Both the position numbers and the translations under genes were made by a program. This document shows, one piece after another, positions 15,788 to 23,755 of a stretch of DNA of 37,402 nt. Numbering within the stretch: position 1 is the stretch's first letter; each line of letters begins with the position of its first letter. This DNA is from an uncultured Clostridia bacterium (lineage in GTDB: Bacteria > Bacillota > Clostridia > Oscillospirales > CAG-272). Where the stretch lies: assembly GCA_947628165.1 (NCBI GenBank), contig CANQYV010000009.1, positions 1 through 37,402 of the forward strand. Direction: 5' to 3'. Below the pieces are notes generated by a model. That model saw only the letters and a list, made by a program, of their open reading frames with translations, did not search any database and had not been told where the DNA came from.

Positions 15788-15816
15788 ATTATATACGAGT
15801 TCCGGCGATTTGTAAA
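15788..15816 (-). promoter_or_regulatory. Sigma-A promoter of the T-box operon
   Basis: Minus strand: TTTACA (15816-15811), 17-bp spacer, perfect TATAAT (15793-15788), immediately upstream of the T-box leader. Confidence 0.85.
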
Positions 15817-15858
15817 CACCTATTTTTTGAAAAACGGCGCCCGCCGTCCTATTTTTTC

Positions 15859-15887
15859 TTGCAAACTCGCCCTGCCGGTGGTATACT
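15859..15887 (+). promoter_or_regulatory. Sigma-A promoter of the rimM-trmD region
   Basis: TTGCAA (15859-15864), 17-bp spacer, TATACT (15882-15887). It is divergent from the T-box promoter, with the two -35 boxes about 42 bp apart. Confidence 0.7.
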
Positions 15888-15948
15888 TAATTATGTATTA
15901 TGCTTTGAGACCGAAAAAAGGCCTTTTGGCGGAAGGACGGAAAAAAGC

Positions 15949-16464
15949 GTGAGGGACGCGGGCGTTTTGAAAACGGACGAAAAAGATACTGGAAATGAAA
16001 GCGCGGGCGTGAAAAAAGCGGGCGTCGGAAACGCATTTGCCATGGTTCTTGCCGCCGCCGTCGCCGCCGCGTCCTTATATCTTTTGTTCCTCTGCTTTGC
16101 GGACGCCTGCGAGCCGGAAAAGCCATTCATAACCGCGACCGGCACGGGGATATTTCTGTGTCCCGTGTGCGTTTTGACATTTGCCGCCGGCGTCGTTTAC
16201 ACCGTCTACAGATTTCGCGGTGACAGGGTCCCCTCGGCGCTCGGGGGCATATCTCTCGGCGCGCTGCCGCACGCGGTCATGGTGCTGTCGCTCGTGACGG
16301 AGGTTTTGACCGTGACGAACTTTTTCAACCACGCGATGGAGTTTCTTACGAGCGGCATTTCAAAATCGCTCTTTACCGTATACGCCGTGCTTTCGCTGAT
16401 GCTTGCGGCAGCCCTTTTCGGGAGCGCTCTCGAAACGAGAAAAAGATGGAAGAGGTGCGGATGA
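15949..16464 (+). CDS. Small polytopic membrane protein, function unknown
   Basis: About 171 aa from a GTG at 15949 with AGGACGG eight bases upstream. The 245-aa track ORF starts far inside the T-box region and before the promoter, so it is rejected. A charged N-terminal segment of about 25 aa is followed by four hydrophobic helices (AMVLAAAVAAASLYLLFLCFA, IFLCPVCVLTFAAGVVYTVY, LPHAVMVLSLVTEVLTVT, SLFTVYAVLSLMLAAALFGSAL). No family recognised. Its stop overlaps the next start (ATGA), suggesting co-translation with the HAD phosphatase. Confidence 0.65.
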   Translation: MRDAGVLKTDEKDTGNESAGVKKAGVGNAFAMVLAAAVAAASLYLLFLCFADACEPEKPFITATGTGIFLCPVCVLTFAAGVVYTVYRFRGDRVPSALGGISLGALPHAVMVLSLVTEVLTVTNFFNHAMEFLTSGISKSLFTVYAVLSLMLAAALFGSALETRKRWKRCG

Positions 16465-17123
16465 AGTCCATGAGAGGCGCGGTTTTCGATATGGACGGGC
16501 TCATGCTCGACACGGAGCGCGTCTCAAGGCTCGCGTTCGACTATGCGGGCGAGATGACGGGCGTCGGCAAGGCGGGATATCTGACGGTGCGGATGCTGGG
16601 GCTGTCCCCGCAGGCGTCGTCGGAGATACTTTACCGCGAATACGGTGAGGCATATCGCGAAGAGGAGTTCAGGCGGTACGCGGACGAATTCCGCGCGCGT
16701 TATTTCGCGGAGCACGGCATCCCGAAAAAGCCGGGTCTGCTCGACGTTCTTGAAAGACTTTCGTCGTCGGGACTGCGGCTCGCGGTCGCGTCGTCGACGA
16801 AGAGGGAGACGGTGCTCTCCCAGCTGACGGACGCCGGAGCCGTCGGATTTTTCGACGCCGTCGTGTGCGGCGACATGGTGGAAAGATACAAGCCCGAGCC
16901 CGACATATATCTTCGCGCGTGCGAGCTTTTGGGGCTTTCCCCGTGCGAGTGCTGGGCGCTCGATGACGCGCCCGCCGGCGTTGCCTCGGCGCACGCCGCC
17001 GGCTGCCGGGTCATAATGATACCGGATCTTATGATGCCCGACGCTGAGTGCCTCGCCTCGGCGGAGCTCGTCTGCCGCGACCTTTCGGAGGCGGCGGAGC
17101 ACATCCTTTCGGACGGTGGGTAA
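16461..17123 (+). CDS. HAD-family hydrolase (beta-phosphoglucomutase-like, subfamily IA)
   Basis: 220 aa from ATG 16461, which overlaps the previous stop. HAD motif I is FDMDGLMLDTE (nucleophile Asp and acid Asp), followed by a helical cap. Motif II is VASSTKRE, motif III lysine is in RYKPEPDIY, and motif IV is ALDDAPAGV. These are small sugar-phosphate phosphatases or mutases; the substrate cannot be predicted. The upstream ATG at 16446 lies inside the preceding gene and lacks a good ribosome site. Confidence 0.9.
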   Translation: MKSMRGAVFDMDGLMLDTERVSRLAFDYAGEMTGVGKAGYLTVRMLGLSPQASSEILYREYGEAYREEEFRRYADEFRARYFAEHGIPKKPGLLDVLERLSSSGLRLAVASSTKRETVLSQLTDAGAVGFFDAVVCGDMVERYKPEPDIYLRACELLGLSPCECWALDDAPAGVASAHAAGCRVIMIPDLMMPDAECLASAELVCRDLSEAAEHILSDGG

Positions 17124-17145
17124 AAACGGCGCGGGAGCTTTTGAT

Positions 17146-17667
17146 ATGGAGAAAAAAGAGAGATCCCCGTACCTTCAGTGCGGGCAGATAATAAACACTC
17201 ACGGCGTAAAGGGTACTGTCAAGGCGAGGTCGGACTGCGACAGCCCGGAGATACTCGCCTCGCTGCGGCGCGTTTACACCGAGCGAGGCGGCAGCTTTAC
17301 GCCTTATGAAGTCAGGGGCGCCTCTGTGCTCAAGGGATTTGTGCTTCTGACGCTTGAGGGAGTTGACGACCTTGACGCGGCGGTCCGCCTCAAGGGGAGG
17401 AACATATACGCGGAAAGGGACGAGCTGTCGGAATTTCTCGGTGAGGGAGACAGGTTCATAGCCGACCTTCTGGGGCTTCCGCTCGTCGATGCCGACACGG
17501 GGGACGTGCTGGGCGTTCTGACGGACGTCATAAACAGGGGCGCGCAGGACATCTACGTCGTTGACACCCCGAACGGCGAGCGGATGATGCCCGCCGTGCC
17601 CGAATTTGTCATAAGCATAACGGACGAGGCGATAGTTGTGCGCCCGATACCGGGAATGCTCGACTGA
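17146..17667 (+). CDS. rimM: Ribosome maturation factor RimM
   Basis: 173 aa. LQCGQIINTHGVKGTVKARSDCDSPE is the typical N-terminal start of RimM, and DLLGLPLVDADTGDVLGVLTDVINRGAQDIYVV with ERMMPAVPEFV forms the PRC-barrel half. RimM binds protein S19 and assists 30S maturation. The ATG at 17146 with GGGAGC upstream is chosen over the GTG at 17116. It lies directly before trmD, as in most bacteria. Confidence 0.95.
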   Translation: MEKKERSPYLQCGQIINTHGVKGTVKARSDCDSPEILASLRRVYTERGGSFTPYEVRGASVLKGFVLLTLEGVDDLDAAVRLKGRNIYAERDELSEFLGEGDRFIADLLGLPLVDADTGDVLGVLTDVINRGAQDIYVVDTPNGERMMPAVPEFVISITDEAIVVRPIPGMLD

Positions 17668-17680
17668 AAGACGAAAAACC

Positions 17681-18391
17681 ATGAGATTTGATATTCTGAC
17701 CCTTTTTCCCGAAATGGTCATGGGGGTGCTCTCCGAAAGCATAATCGGAAGGGCCGCCTCGTCGGGAAAAATAGAGATACGGGCGCACAATATCCGCGAC
17801 TATACTCTCGACCGCCACCGCCGCGTCGACGACACGCCTTACGGCGGCGGGATGGGGATGCTGATGATGCCGCAGCCCGTCTGCGACTGTTACGACGCCG
17901 TCAGGGCGACGGTCCCCGAAGGGGCGTCCGTCAGGTGCGTGTATATGTCGCCGAAGGGGATGCCGCTGACGCAGCGGAAGGTAAAAGAGCTCTCGGGATA
18001 CGACTGCCTCATAATACTTTGCGGTCATTACGAGGGGATAGATCAGCGTGCACTCGACCTTGTGGCGGACGAGTATATCTCGATAGGGGATTATGTGCTC
18101 ACGGGCGGCGAGCTGCCCGCCTGCGTCCTTGTCGACGCGGTGTCCCGCCTTGTCGACGGGGTGCTCGCCTCGCCGGAATGCTACGAGACGGAGAGCCTGT
18201 CGGACGGGCTGCTCGAGTATCCGCAGTACACAAGACCTCCCGTTTACCGCGGGCTTGCGGTCCCGGAGATACTGCTTTCGGGACATCACGAGAAAATAAA
18301 CGCATGGCGGGCAAAAGAGGCCCTGCTTGCGACCGAAAAGCTCCGCCCCGACCTTTTGCGGGACGCGGAGGATGAGGAAAATAAAGAATAA
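17681..18391 (+). CDS. trmD: tRNA (guanine-N1)-methyltransferase
   Basis: 236 aa SPOUT enzyme that makes m1G37 in tRNAs and so prevents frameshifting. MRFDILTLFPEMV begins the protein, GGGMGMLMMPQPV follows, and LIILCGHYEGIDQR with YISIGDYVLTGGELPA forms the SAM-binding trefoil knot. It starts 13 bp after rimM. rplS, the common next gene, is absent; a polysaccharide polymerase follows instead. The neighbours rpsP and ffh are also absent upstream. Confidence 0.97.
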   Translation: MRFDILTLFPEMVMGVLSESIIGRAASSGKIEIRAHNIRDYTLDRHRRVDDTPYGGGMGMLMMPQPVCDCYDAVRATVPEGASVRCVYMSPKGMPLTQRKVKELSGYDCLIILCGHYEGIDQRALDLVADEYISIGDYVLTGGELPACVLVDAVSRLVDGVLASPECYETESLSDGLLEYPQYTRPPVYRGLAVPEILLSGHHEKINAWRAKEALLATEKLRPDLLRDAEDEENKE

Positions 18392-18424
18392 AAAAGTGAG
18401 CGAAAAAGAAAGGGGGCGGCTTTG

Positions 18425-20314
18425 ATGGGACGCGGCGAGAGCAGAAGAGTGCGCGCCGAAAAGAGCCTGAAACAGGGCTTTTTCGGCAGGGTCTTTACGT
18501 CATACGGACAGATAGAGAGCGCGCGGAAGCACGGCGCCTTCCGTGAATTTTTCGCGGGCGTGCGCACGTCGCGCGTGACGGCAAAGGTCCGCCGCGCCGT
18601 GTCGCGCTCATTTGAGGGCAGCGCGATACTTCGCGGCGTCAGGCGTGCGGCGGCGATCCTGCCGCGCATGACGCTGCGTTCATACGGCATGTTCTTATTT
18701 TCGTTCGGATTTTACGTCGCCGTAGTGTGTACTATAAAGGCGATAGCGTCGGGCGGCGCCGCATTTGAAACGGACGCGCTTGTCAGCGGAGGCTTGGCAA
18801 TGCTCCTTTCGGTGCCGCTCCTTCTTTCGGGGAAAACGCTCGCAGATGCCGTCGCATCCGGAAAGCTCGCGTCATACCTCGCATTCGACATCCTCGGATA
18901 CAGGCGCGAGGAAGCCGAAAGGGACGCGGGTAAGTTCTCGCGTGCGGATACCATGTTCCTCTTCGGCATGGTCGCGGGGCTTTTGACGTTTTTGTTCAGC
19001 CCGCACCGCATACTCGGAGCTGTTCTTTCTCTCATCCTGCTCTACGTCGTCGGCTCAAAGCCTGAAACGGGGCTCATACTGCTTTTCGCCGGCTTCCCCT
19101 TCCTCTCAGACGGGCAGCTCTCGACACTCATAATACTTATCATTGTTTCGTATTTCGTAAAGCTCGCCTGCGGCAGAAGAACGCTTCACATAGATACGGC
19201 CGACATATTCATGCTTTTGTTCTTCGCGCTCTTTATCCTTGCCTCCGCGATAAATTACGGGGCGGGAACGGAGCATACGGGCTCCCCTCGCCGCATCCTT
19301 TATATTGTGCCTTATTTCCTCGTCGTCGGGCTCATCACGAACAAGGCGTGGCGAAGCAGACTCATAAGGGCGCTCATGTTCGGCGGCTCGGCGCTCGCCG
19401 TCGTGAGCATATTCGGTATGTTCAGCGAAAATATCGCGTCGTTTGCGGGGAGCTCGGGCAGCGCGTATGTAAATGCGCTTGTTGACTGGGCGTGCGAAAG
19501 GTCCGCCGACGCCGAGACCGCGTCATATTACCTTGCGATGATGATGCCTGTCATGATAGCGTATATCGCGCGCAGAGGAGAGGGAGGAAAGCGGATCAAC
19601 ACGGCGTTTTTCGCCGCGCTGACGCTTGCCGCCGCCGTCCTCACCATGTCCCGCGGGATATGGTTCGGCGCGCTCGCCGGCGTCGTCATAATGCTCATAA
19701 TACTCGACGTCCGCTTCGCGCTTCTTCCGCTCGCCGGCGCCGTTTTGACGCCCGTTCTGATGCTCGTTCTGCCGCAGTCCGTGCTCGACGCGGCGTCGTC
19801 GCTGCTCGACGTGACGGGATATACTACCGTGTGGCGCGCCTCGGTGCGAAGGCTGTCGGGCTCGATATTCTTTGACAACTTCATCGGCGGCATCGGCTCG
19901 GGGGACGGGTTGTTCCACGCCGTTTACGACGCGAGCTCGCCGGTCGGCGCGTCCGCCGACAACGCGCAGAGTCTGTTTTTGCAGATAGCGTGCGAGCTCG
20001 GCGTGTTCGGGCTGCTCGCGTTTTTGACAGTCGTCGTGCTCCTTCTGATCAAGGCGTTCACGGCATCCGCCGTGCGTGAGGACAAGGCGCAGAAGAGGTG
20101 CTCGGGCGCGCTCGGCTCCGGCTTTGCGGCGGTGCTTATAGCGGGCATTTCGGGCTATATCTGGGTAGACGACAGGATGATGCTTCTGTTCTTTATGTTC
20201 GCGGGGGTCGTCTCCGCCTACAACAGCGTGAGGGAGGACGAACGCACGGCGGCTGCCGCCGCCGTGGGATACGTCTCCGGTGACGGCGCTTCGGCGTCGA
20301 TAGATATGGTCTAG
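18425..20314 (+). CDS. O-antigen ligase / Wzy-type polysaccharide polymerase-like membrane protein
   Basis: 629 aa with an N-terminal basic cytoplasmic region of about 85 aa and at least ten hydrophobic segments. The Wzy_C-type signature is seen in the middle to C-terminal part: LTMSRGIWFGALAGVVIMLIILD, then GGIGSGDGLFHAVY and ADNAQSLFLQIACELGVFGLLAF. Such proteins polymerise or ligate surface polysaccharide from lipid-linked units, here perhaps a cell-wall glycan; no glycosyltransferases are adjacent. GGGGGCGGC precedes the ATG. It is followed by two related single-span proteins, which may be its partners. Confidence 0.82.
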   Translation: MGRGESRRVRAEKSLKQGFFGRVFTSYGQIESARKHGAFREFFAGVRTSRVTAKVRRAVSRSFEGSAILRGVRRAAAILPRMTLRSYGMFLFSFGFYVAVVCTIKAIASGGAAFETDALVSGGLAMLLSVPLLLSGKTLADAVASGKLASYLAFDILGYRREEAERDAGKFSRADTMFLFGMVAGLLTFLFSPHRILGAVLSLILLYVVGSKPETGLILLFAGFPFLSDGQLSTLIILIIVSYFVKLACGRRTLHIDTADIFMLLFFALFILASAINYGAGTEHTGSPRRILYIVPYFLVVGLITNKAWRSRLIRALMFGGSALAVVSIFGMFSENIASFAGSSGSAYVNALVDWACERSADAETASYYLAMMMPVMIAYIARRGEGGKRINTAFFAALTLAAAVLTMSRGIWFGALAGVVIMLIILDVRFALLPLAGAVLTPVLMLVLPQSVLDAASSLLDVTGYTTVWRASVRRLSGSIFFDNFIGGIGSGDGLFHAVYDASSPVGASADNAQSLFLQIACELGVFGLLAFLTVVVLLLIKAFTASAVREDKAQKRCSGALGSGFAAVLIAGISGYIWVDDRMMLLFFMFAGVVSAYNSVREDERTAAAAAVGYVSGDGASASIDMV

Positions 20315-20360
20315 AATCTGTGCGAGGCAGGCTGATGAGAAAGTTTAGGAGGTTCTCGGC

Positions 20361-20792
20361 ATGAGAGAAAAAAAGCGGGCAGCGTTTACGGCGGCCGACG
20401 TCATTATAGTCGTTCTGCTTCTGCTCCTGGGGTTCTTTATATACAGATACACGTTCGCGGATACGTCGGGAGACGGAGCCGAGACGGAGTACGTTGTCAG
20501 GGTGTCCGCCATACGCACTGAGCTTTCGGACAGGGTCTCGGCGGACGACGAGGTACACAGCAAGGACGGCGAATTCATGGGCCGCGTTGTCTCCTGCACG
20601 GCGGCGGCGGCGATAGACCCCGAAACGGGCAGGCAGCTCCCCGACCAGTGGACGGATCTCTACATAACAATAAACGCGCTGGCTGACGGGGACGGAAAGG
20701 TTTCCGGCGTAAAGCTGGCGGCGGAGCACGAGCTCGAGCTCTACACGAAGGGACTTTATTTCAAAGGCGTCGTCGTGAGCGTTCGCGGATAG
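20361..20792 (+). CDS. DUF4330-like single-span membrane protein (first of a pair)
   Basis: 143 aa. One N-terminal helix (AADVIIVVLLLLLGFFIYRYTFA) is followed by a predicted extracellular beta-rich domain (EYVVRVSAIRTELSDRVSADDEVHSKDGEFMGRVVSC ... GLYFKGVVVSVRG). This resembles DUF4330-type proteins. AGGAGG lies nine bases before the ATG. It is downstream of the Wzy-like polymerase and upstream of a second protein with the same layout. Function is unknown; accessory role in polymer export is a guess from position. Confidence 0.65.
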   Translation: MREKKRAAFTAADVIIVVLLLLLGFFIYRYTFADTSGDGAETEYVVRVSAIRTELSDRVSADDEVHSKDGEFMGRVVSCTAAAAIDPETGRQLPDQWTDLYITINALADGDGKVSGVKLAAEHELELYTKGLYFKGVVVSVRG

Positions 20793-20852
20793 GGAAGATT
20801 CTTTTGAGACGGAAAAATTACGACGAAAGAACTGTTTTTGGACGGTGGGAAA

Positions 20853-21353
20853 ATGAAAAGAAAACGCGCCTCATTCGGGGCACTCGATATATTTTTGATA
20901 CTGCTCGTCGTTTTGTGCGCGGCGGGGGTTGCCGTGCGGTTCGTGCTGACTGACGAGAAGGGAATACTCGCGTCGACGCCCGACACGGTCTCGGCGGCGG
21001 TGCAGGTGCTCATAACGAACGTGGAGAACACCTCGACGGAGTTCTTTACAGACGGCGGCAAGCTCCGCGTCGGCGACTCCGGCGGCGAGGGCGAGATACT
21101 GAGCCCCGTTTCGGTGACTCCGGCTGAATATATAAAGGAGGATGAAAACGGGGACCTCGTGCTCGCCTATCAGGCGGACGAGAACGGCAAAAAGGACGTG
21201 AGGTGCACGGTCGTGCTTGACGGCTTCTTCAAGGACGGCATCTTCCTGCTCGGCGGGACCGAGCCTATAATACCCGGCGCCGAGATTAAGCTCGAGGGCG
21301 ACGGGGTCGTCGTCAATGCCCTCGTCATAGACTCGGCTCCGCTCGAAGAGTGA
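20853..21353 (+). CDS. DUF4330-like single-span membrane protein (second of a pair)
   Basis: 166 aa from the ATG at 20853, preceded by GGTGGGAAA; the longer track start at 20838 is a TTG. KRASFGALDIFLILLVVLCAAGVAVRFVL is a single N-terminal helix, then a beta-rich outer domain (VQVLITNVENTSTEFFTDGGKLRVGDSG ... LDGFFKDGIFLLGGTEPIIPGAEIKLEG). The layout parallels the preceding protein (XRASFGAxDIxLILL vs RAAFTAADVIIVVLL), suggesting an old duplication. It is the last gene of the run. Confidence 0.65.
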   Translation: MKRKRASFGALDIFLILLVVLCAAGVAVRFVLTDEKGILASTPDTVSAAVQVLITNVENTSTEFFTDGGKLRVGDSGGEGEILSPVSVTPAEYIKEDENGDLVLAYQADENGKKDVRCTVVLDGFFKDGIFLLGGTEPIIPGAEIKLEGDGVVVNALVIDSAPLEE

Positions 21354-21425
21354 GGAGTGACCTAAATCGTGAAAAATCGCCTAAAATCAAAAACAGGCGG
21401 CGTCGAAAAACATGAATATGTACTA

Positions 21426-21454
21426 TTGATTTCACCCGGTCGTTTTGATATAAT
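21426..21454 (+). promoter_or_regulatory. Sigma-A promoter of the HPr gene
   Basis: TTGATT (21426-21431), 17-bp spacer, TATAAT (21449-21454). Confidence 0.8.
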
Positions 21455-21481
21455 TATCGCAAGCATAATTTATCGGGTGAA
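21431..21481. repeat. Inverted repeat spanning the HPr promoter
   Basis: TTCACCCG (21431-21438) lies between the -35 and -10 boxes and is repeated inverted as CGGGTGAA (21474-21481) just after the likely start site. Arms are 8 bp and exact, with a 35-bp gap. One arm is not transcribed, so a DNA-level operator pair is more likely than an RNA hairpin. Confidence 0.45.
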
Positions 21482-21520
21482 TACTGTCGTATCCATCCGT
21501 GTCGGAGGATATGATACAGA

Positions 21521-21784
21521 ATGATATCTCGCACCGTAAAGGTTGAAAACTCGGTCGGACTCCATGCAAGGCCGGCGACATATTTCATTCAGAAGGCCAA
21601 CAGCTTTATGAGCTCAATCCTTATAGAATGCAACGGCGGAAAGGTAAACGCCAAGAGCCTTCTCGGGGTCCTCTCGCTCGGTATAGGTCAGAATTCGGAG
21701 ATAACGCTTACAGCTACCGGCGTGGATGAGGTTGAAGCCGTTGACGGGCTCGTTGCTCTGATCGAGGCGGGTTTTTCCGAATAA
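21521..21784 (+). CDS. ptsH: HPr-family phosphocarrier protein
   Basis: 87 aa. NSVGLHARPATYF contains the phosphorylatable His (His15 position), and GKVNAKSLLGVLSLGI contains the Ser46 site used by HPr kinase in Bacillota. The protein carries phosphate from Enzyme I to sugar-specific EII, and Ser46-P mediates carbon catabolite control. No ptsI is adjacent. The GGAGG ribosome site is 12 bases upstream, rather long. It has its own promoter and terminator. Confidence 0.93.
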   Translation: MISRTVKVENSVGLHARPATYFIQKANSFMSSILIECNGGKVNAKSLLGVLSLGIGQNSEITLTATGVDEVEAVDGLVALIEAGFSE

Positions 21785-21810
21785 AGTACGGGAAAACGAT
21801 AGAGAATATC

Positions 21811-21847
21811 TTTTGCGGACGCGATTTTACGGTTGCGTCCGCTTTTT
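21811..21847 (+). terminator. Intrinsic terminator of ptsH
   Basis: GCGGACGC and GCGTCCGC form a perfect stem followed by TTTTT, directly before the uvrC ribosome site. Confidence 0.9.
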
Positions 21848-21867
21848 CGTGACGGGAGGTGAGCTTT

Positions 21868-23745
21868 ATGGAAAACGAAGGACGTGAGGCGAGGCGGCAG
21901 AGGCTTTTCCGCACGGCATCCATGCTGCCGCTGTGCCCCGGCGTATATATAATGAGAGACAAAGCGGGCCGCGTGATCTATGTCGGAAAATCCCGCGCGC
22001 TGCGCTCGCGCGTGTCGCAGTATTTTGCGAACACGCAGCACGCGGTCAAAACGGCGCGCATGGTGTCGGGCGTCGAGAGCTTCGACACGATAATATGCGG
22101 CACCGAGATAGAGGCGCTGACGCTCGAAAACGCGCTCATAAAGCAGTATGAGCCGAAATACAACATAAAGCTGAAGGACGCAAAATCGTACCCGTATATA
22201 AAGCTGCGCCTCACGGACGATTTTCCGAGGCCGGAGATGACGAGGAGGCGCGGTTCCGAGAGCTCGAGGGAGGCCGTCTACTTTGGGCCTTATTCGAGCG
22301 CGGGCGCCGTCAGGGACATAATTTCGTCTGTGGAACGCATATTCAGGCTGCCGGCGTGCGGGCACGAATTTCCGCGCAACATCGGCCGCGTCGGCAGCTG
22401 CGTTTATGACCAGATGGGGCGCTGCGTCGGTATCTGCCGCGGAAACGTGACGTCCGAAGAGTACAAAAATCTGATAAGAGATGTGATAAACGTCCTCAGA
22501 GGCGATATTTCCGCGGCGAAGGCGGACCTCGAGGCGCGCATGGGAAAGTACGCGGAGGATGAGAATTTCGAGGCGGCGGCGAGGTGCCGCGACAGCATAG
22601 CGGCTCTCGGAAGGCTCAAGGAGAGGCAGCACGTCGTCGCCTCTCCCGACACGGAGCGCGACGTTATCGCTTACTACGCGGACCCCGAGGGGATATGCTC
22701 GTCGGCGGCGCTCGTCGTCATAAGGGGCGGCGCCGTCGCGGACAAGCAGACGTTTGAATTCGGCGCGGCGCAGCTCATGGACGAAAACGGCATTTCGGGA
22801 GAGGGCGGACTTGCGGAATTTATTACTATGCTGTATTCGCACCGCGAGTATATCCCGCACGAGGTCCTCACGGCGTTTTCGCTCGAGGACGGCGAGGTCG
22901 GGCTTTTGTCGGAATTTCTCACCGAGCGCGCGGGGCACCGCGTGACCGTAAGGATGCCGGAGCGCGGCGAGGGCAGAAAGGTCGCCGAGATGGCGGAGGA
23001 GAACGCGCGCGTCGCGGCGGAGCAGTACAAATCGAGGCAGAAGCGCGACACGGCGACGTCAGCGAAGCTCGCCTCGCTCCTGTCGCTCGAGGTCGTCCCC
23101 GAGCGCATCGAGTGCTACGACATATCAAATCTCGGCGGCGAGCACATCACGGCGGGGATGATAGTCTGCGAGGGCGGGAAGCTGAAAAAAAGCGACTACC
23201 GCCTCTTTAAAATAGAGGGGAACGGCGCGCCCGACGACTACGGAGCGATGGCGGAGGCGATAAGGCGCAGGCTCGGACATGGAGAATGGGGCCCGCTTCC
23301 CGACCTCATCCTTCTTGACGGCGGCGCGGGCCACGTCTCGACGATCCGCCGCGTCGTTGACGAGGCGGGAGCGGACGTCCCCGTGTTCGGCATGGTGAAG
23401 GACGATTTTCACAAGACGAGGGCGCTTATCGGCGAGCACGAGGGCGAGGAGATCGGCATCGCGCGCGAGCAGGCGGTGTTCCAGTTCATATACAGGCTCC
23501 AGGAAGAGGTCCACAGGTTCACGATATCGGGAATGAAGCGGGCAAAGTCGAAAACGCTGAAGCGCTCGTCGCTGACCGCGGTGCGCGGCATCGGGGAGGC
23601 AAAGGCGAGGGCCGTCATGTCGCATTTCGGCACGCTTTCCCGCCTGCGCGAGGCGGGCGCGGAGGAAATTTCCGCCGTGCGCGGCGTGAGCAGGCAGAAC
23701 GCGGAGGACATATACGAATTTCTGCACGGGAAAGAAGGAAAATAG
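21868..23745 (+). CDS. uvrC: Excinuclease ABC subunit C
   Basis: 625 aa, standard length. The GIY-YIG nuclease domain (about residues 12-100) begins PLCPGVYIMRDKAGRVIYVGKSRALRSRVSQYF. A UVR motif lies near residue 230 (MGKYAEDENFEAAARCRDSIAAL). The RNase H-like second nuclease includes ECYDISNLGGEHITAGMIVCEGG and DLILLDGGAGHV, and a helix-hairpin-helix pair (LTAVRGIGEAKARAVMSHFGTL, ISAVRGVSRQNAEDIYEFL) ends the protein. It makes the two incisions in nucleotide excision repair. The ATG at 21868 follows GGGAGGTG; the GTG at 21859 of the track overlaps that site. It starts a uvrC-rsmD-coaD operon. Confidence 0.97.
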   Translation: MENEGREARRQRLFRTASMLPLCPGVYIMRDKAGRVIYVGKSRALRSRVSQYFANTQHAVKTARMVSGVESFDTIICGTEIEALTLENALIKQYEPKYNIKLKDAKSYPYIKLRLTDDFPRPEMTRRRGSESSREAVYFGPYSSAGAVRDIISSVERIFRLPACGHEFPRNIGRVGSCVYDQMGRCVGICRGNVTSEEYKNLIRDVINVLRGDISAAKADLEARMGKYAEDENFEAAARCRDSIAALGRLKERQHVVASPDTERDVIAYYADPEGICSSAALVVIRGGAVADKQTFEFGAAQLMDENGISGEGGLAEFITMLYSHREYIPHEVLTAFSLEDGEVGLLSEFLTERAGHRVTVRMPERGEGRKVAEMAEENARVAAEQYKSRQKRDTATSAKLASLLSLEVVPERIECYDISNLGGEHITAGMIVCEGGKLKKSDYRLFKIEGNGAPDDYGAMAEAIRRRLGHGEWGPLPDLILLDGGAGHVSTIRRVVDEAGADVPVFGMVKDDFHKTRALIGEHEGEEIGIAREQAVFQFIYRLQEEVHRFTISGMKRAKSKTLKRSSLTAVRGIGEAKARAVMSHFGTLSRLREAGAEEISAVRGVSRQNAEDIYEFLHGKEGK

Positions 23746-23755
23746 GAGGCATTCG

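Noticed and set aside
15727-15948. N-terminal part of the 245-aa ORF (15727-16464)
   Set aside because: It overlaps the opposite-strand T-box leader and lies before the plus-strand promoter at 15859-15887; a GTG at 15949 with a ribosome site is the better start.
21688-22938. 416-aa minus-strand ORF opposite uvrC
   Set aside because: Long antisense shadow caused by GC-rich codons of uvrC; Arg-rich and without motifs. The same applies to 30669-31934, 34339-35508, 26151-27176 and 33402-34289.
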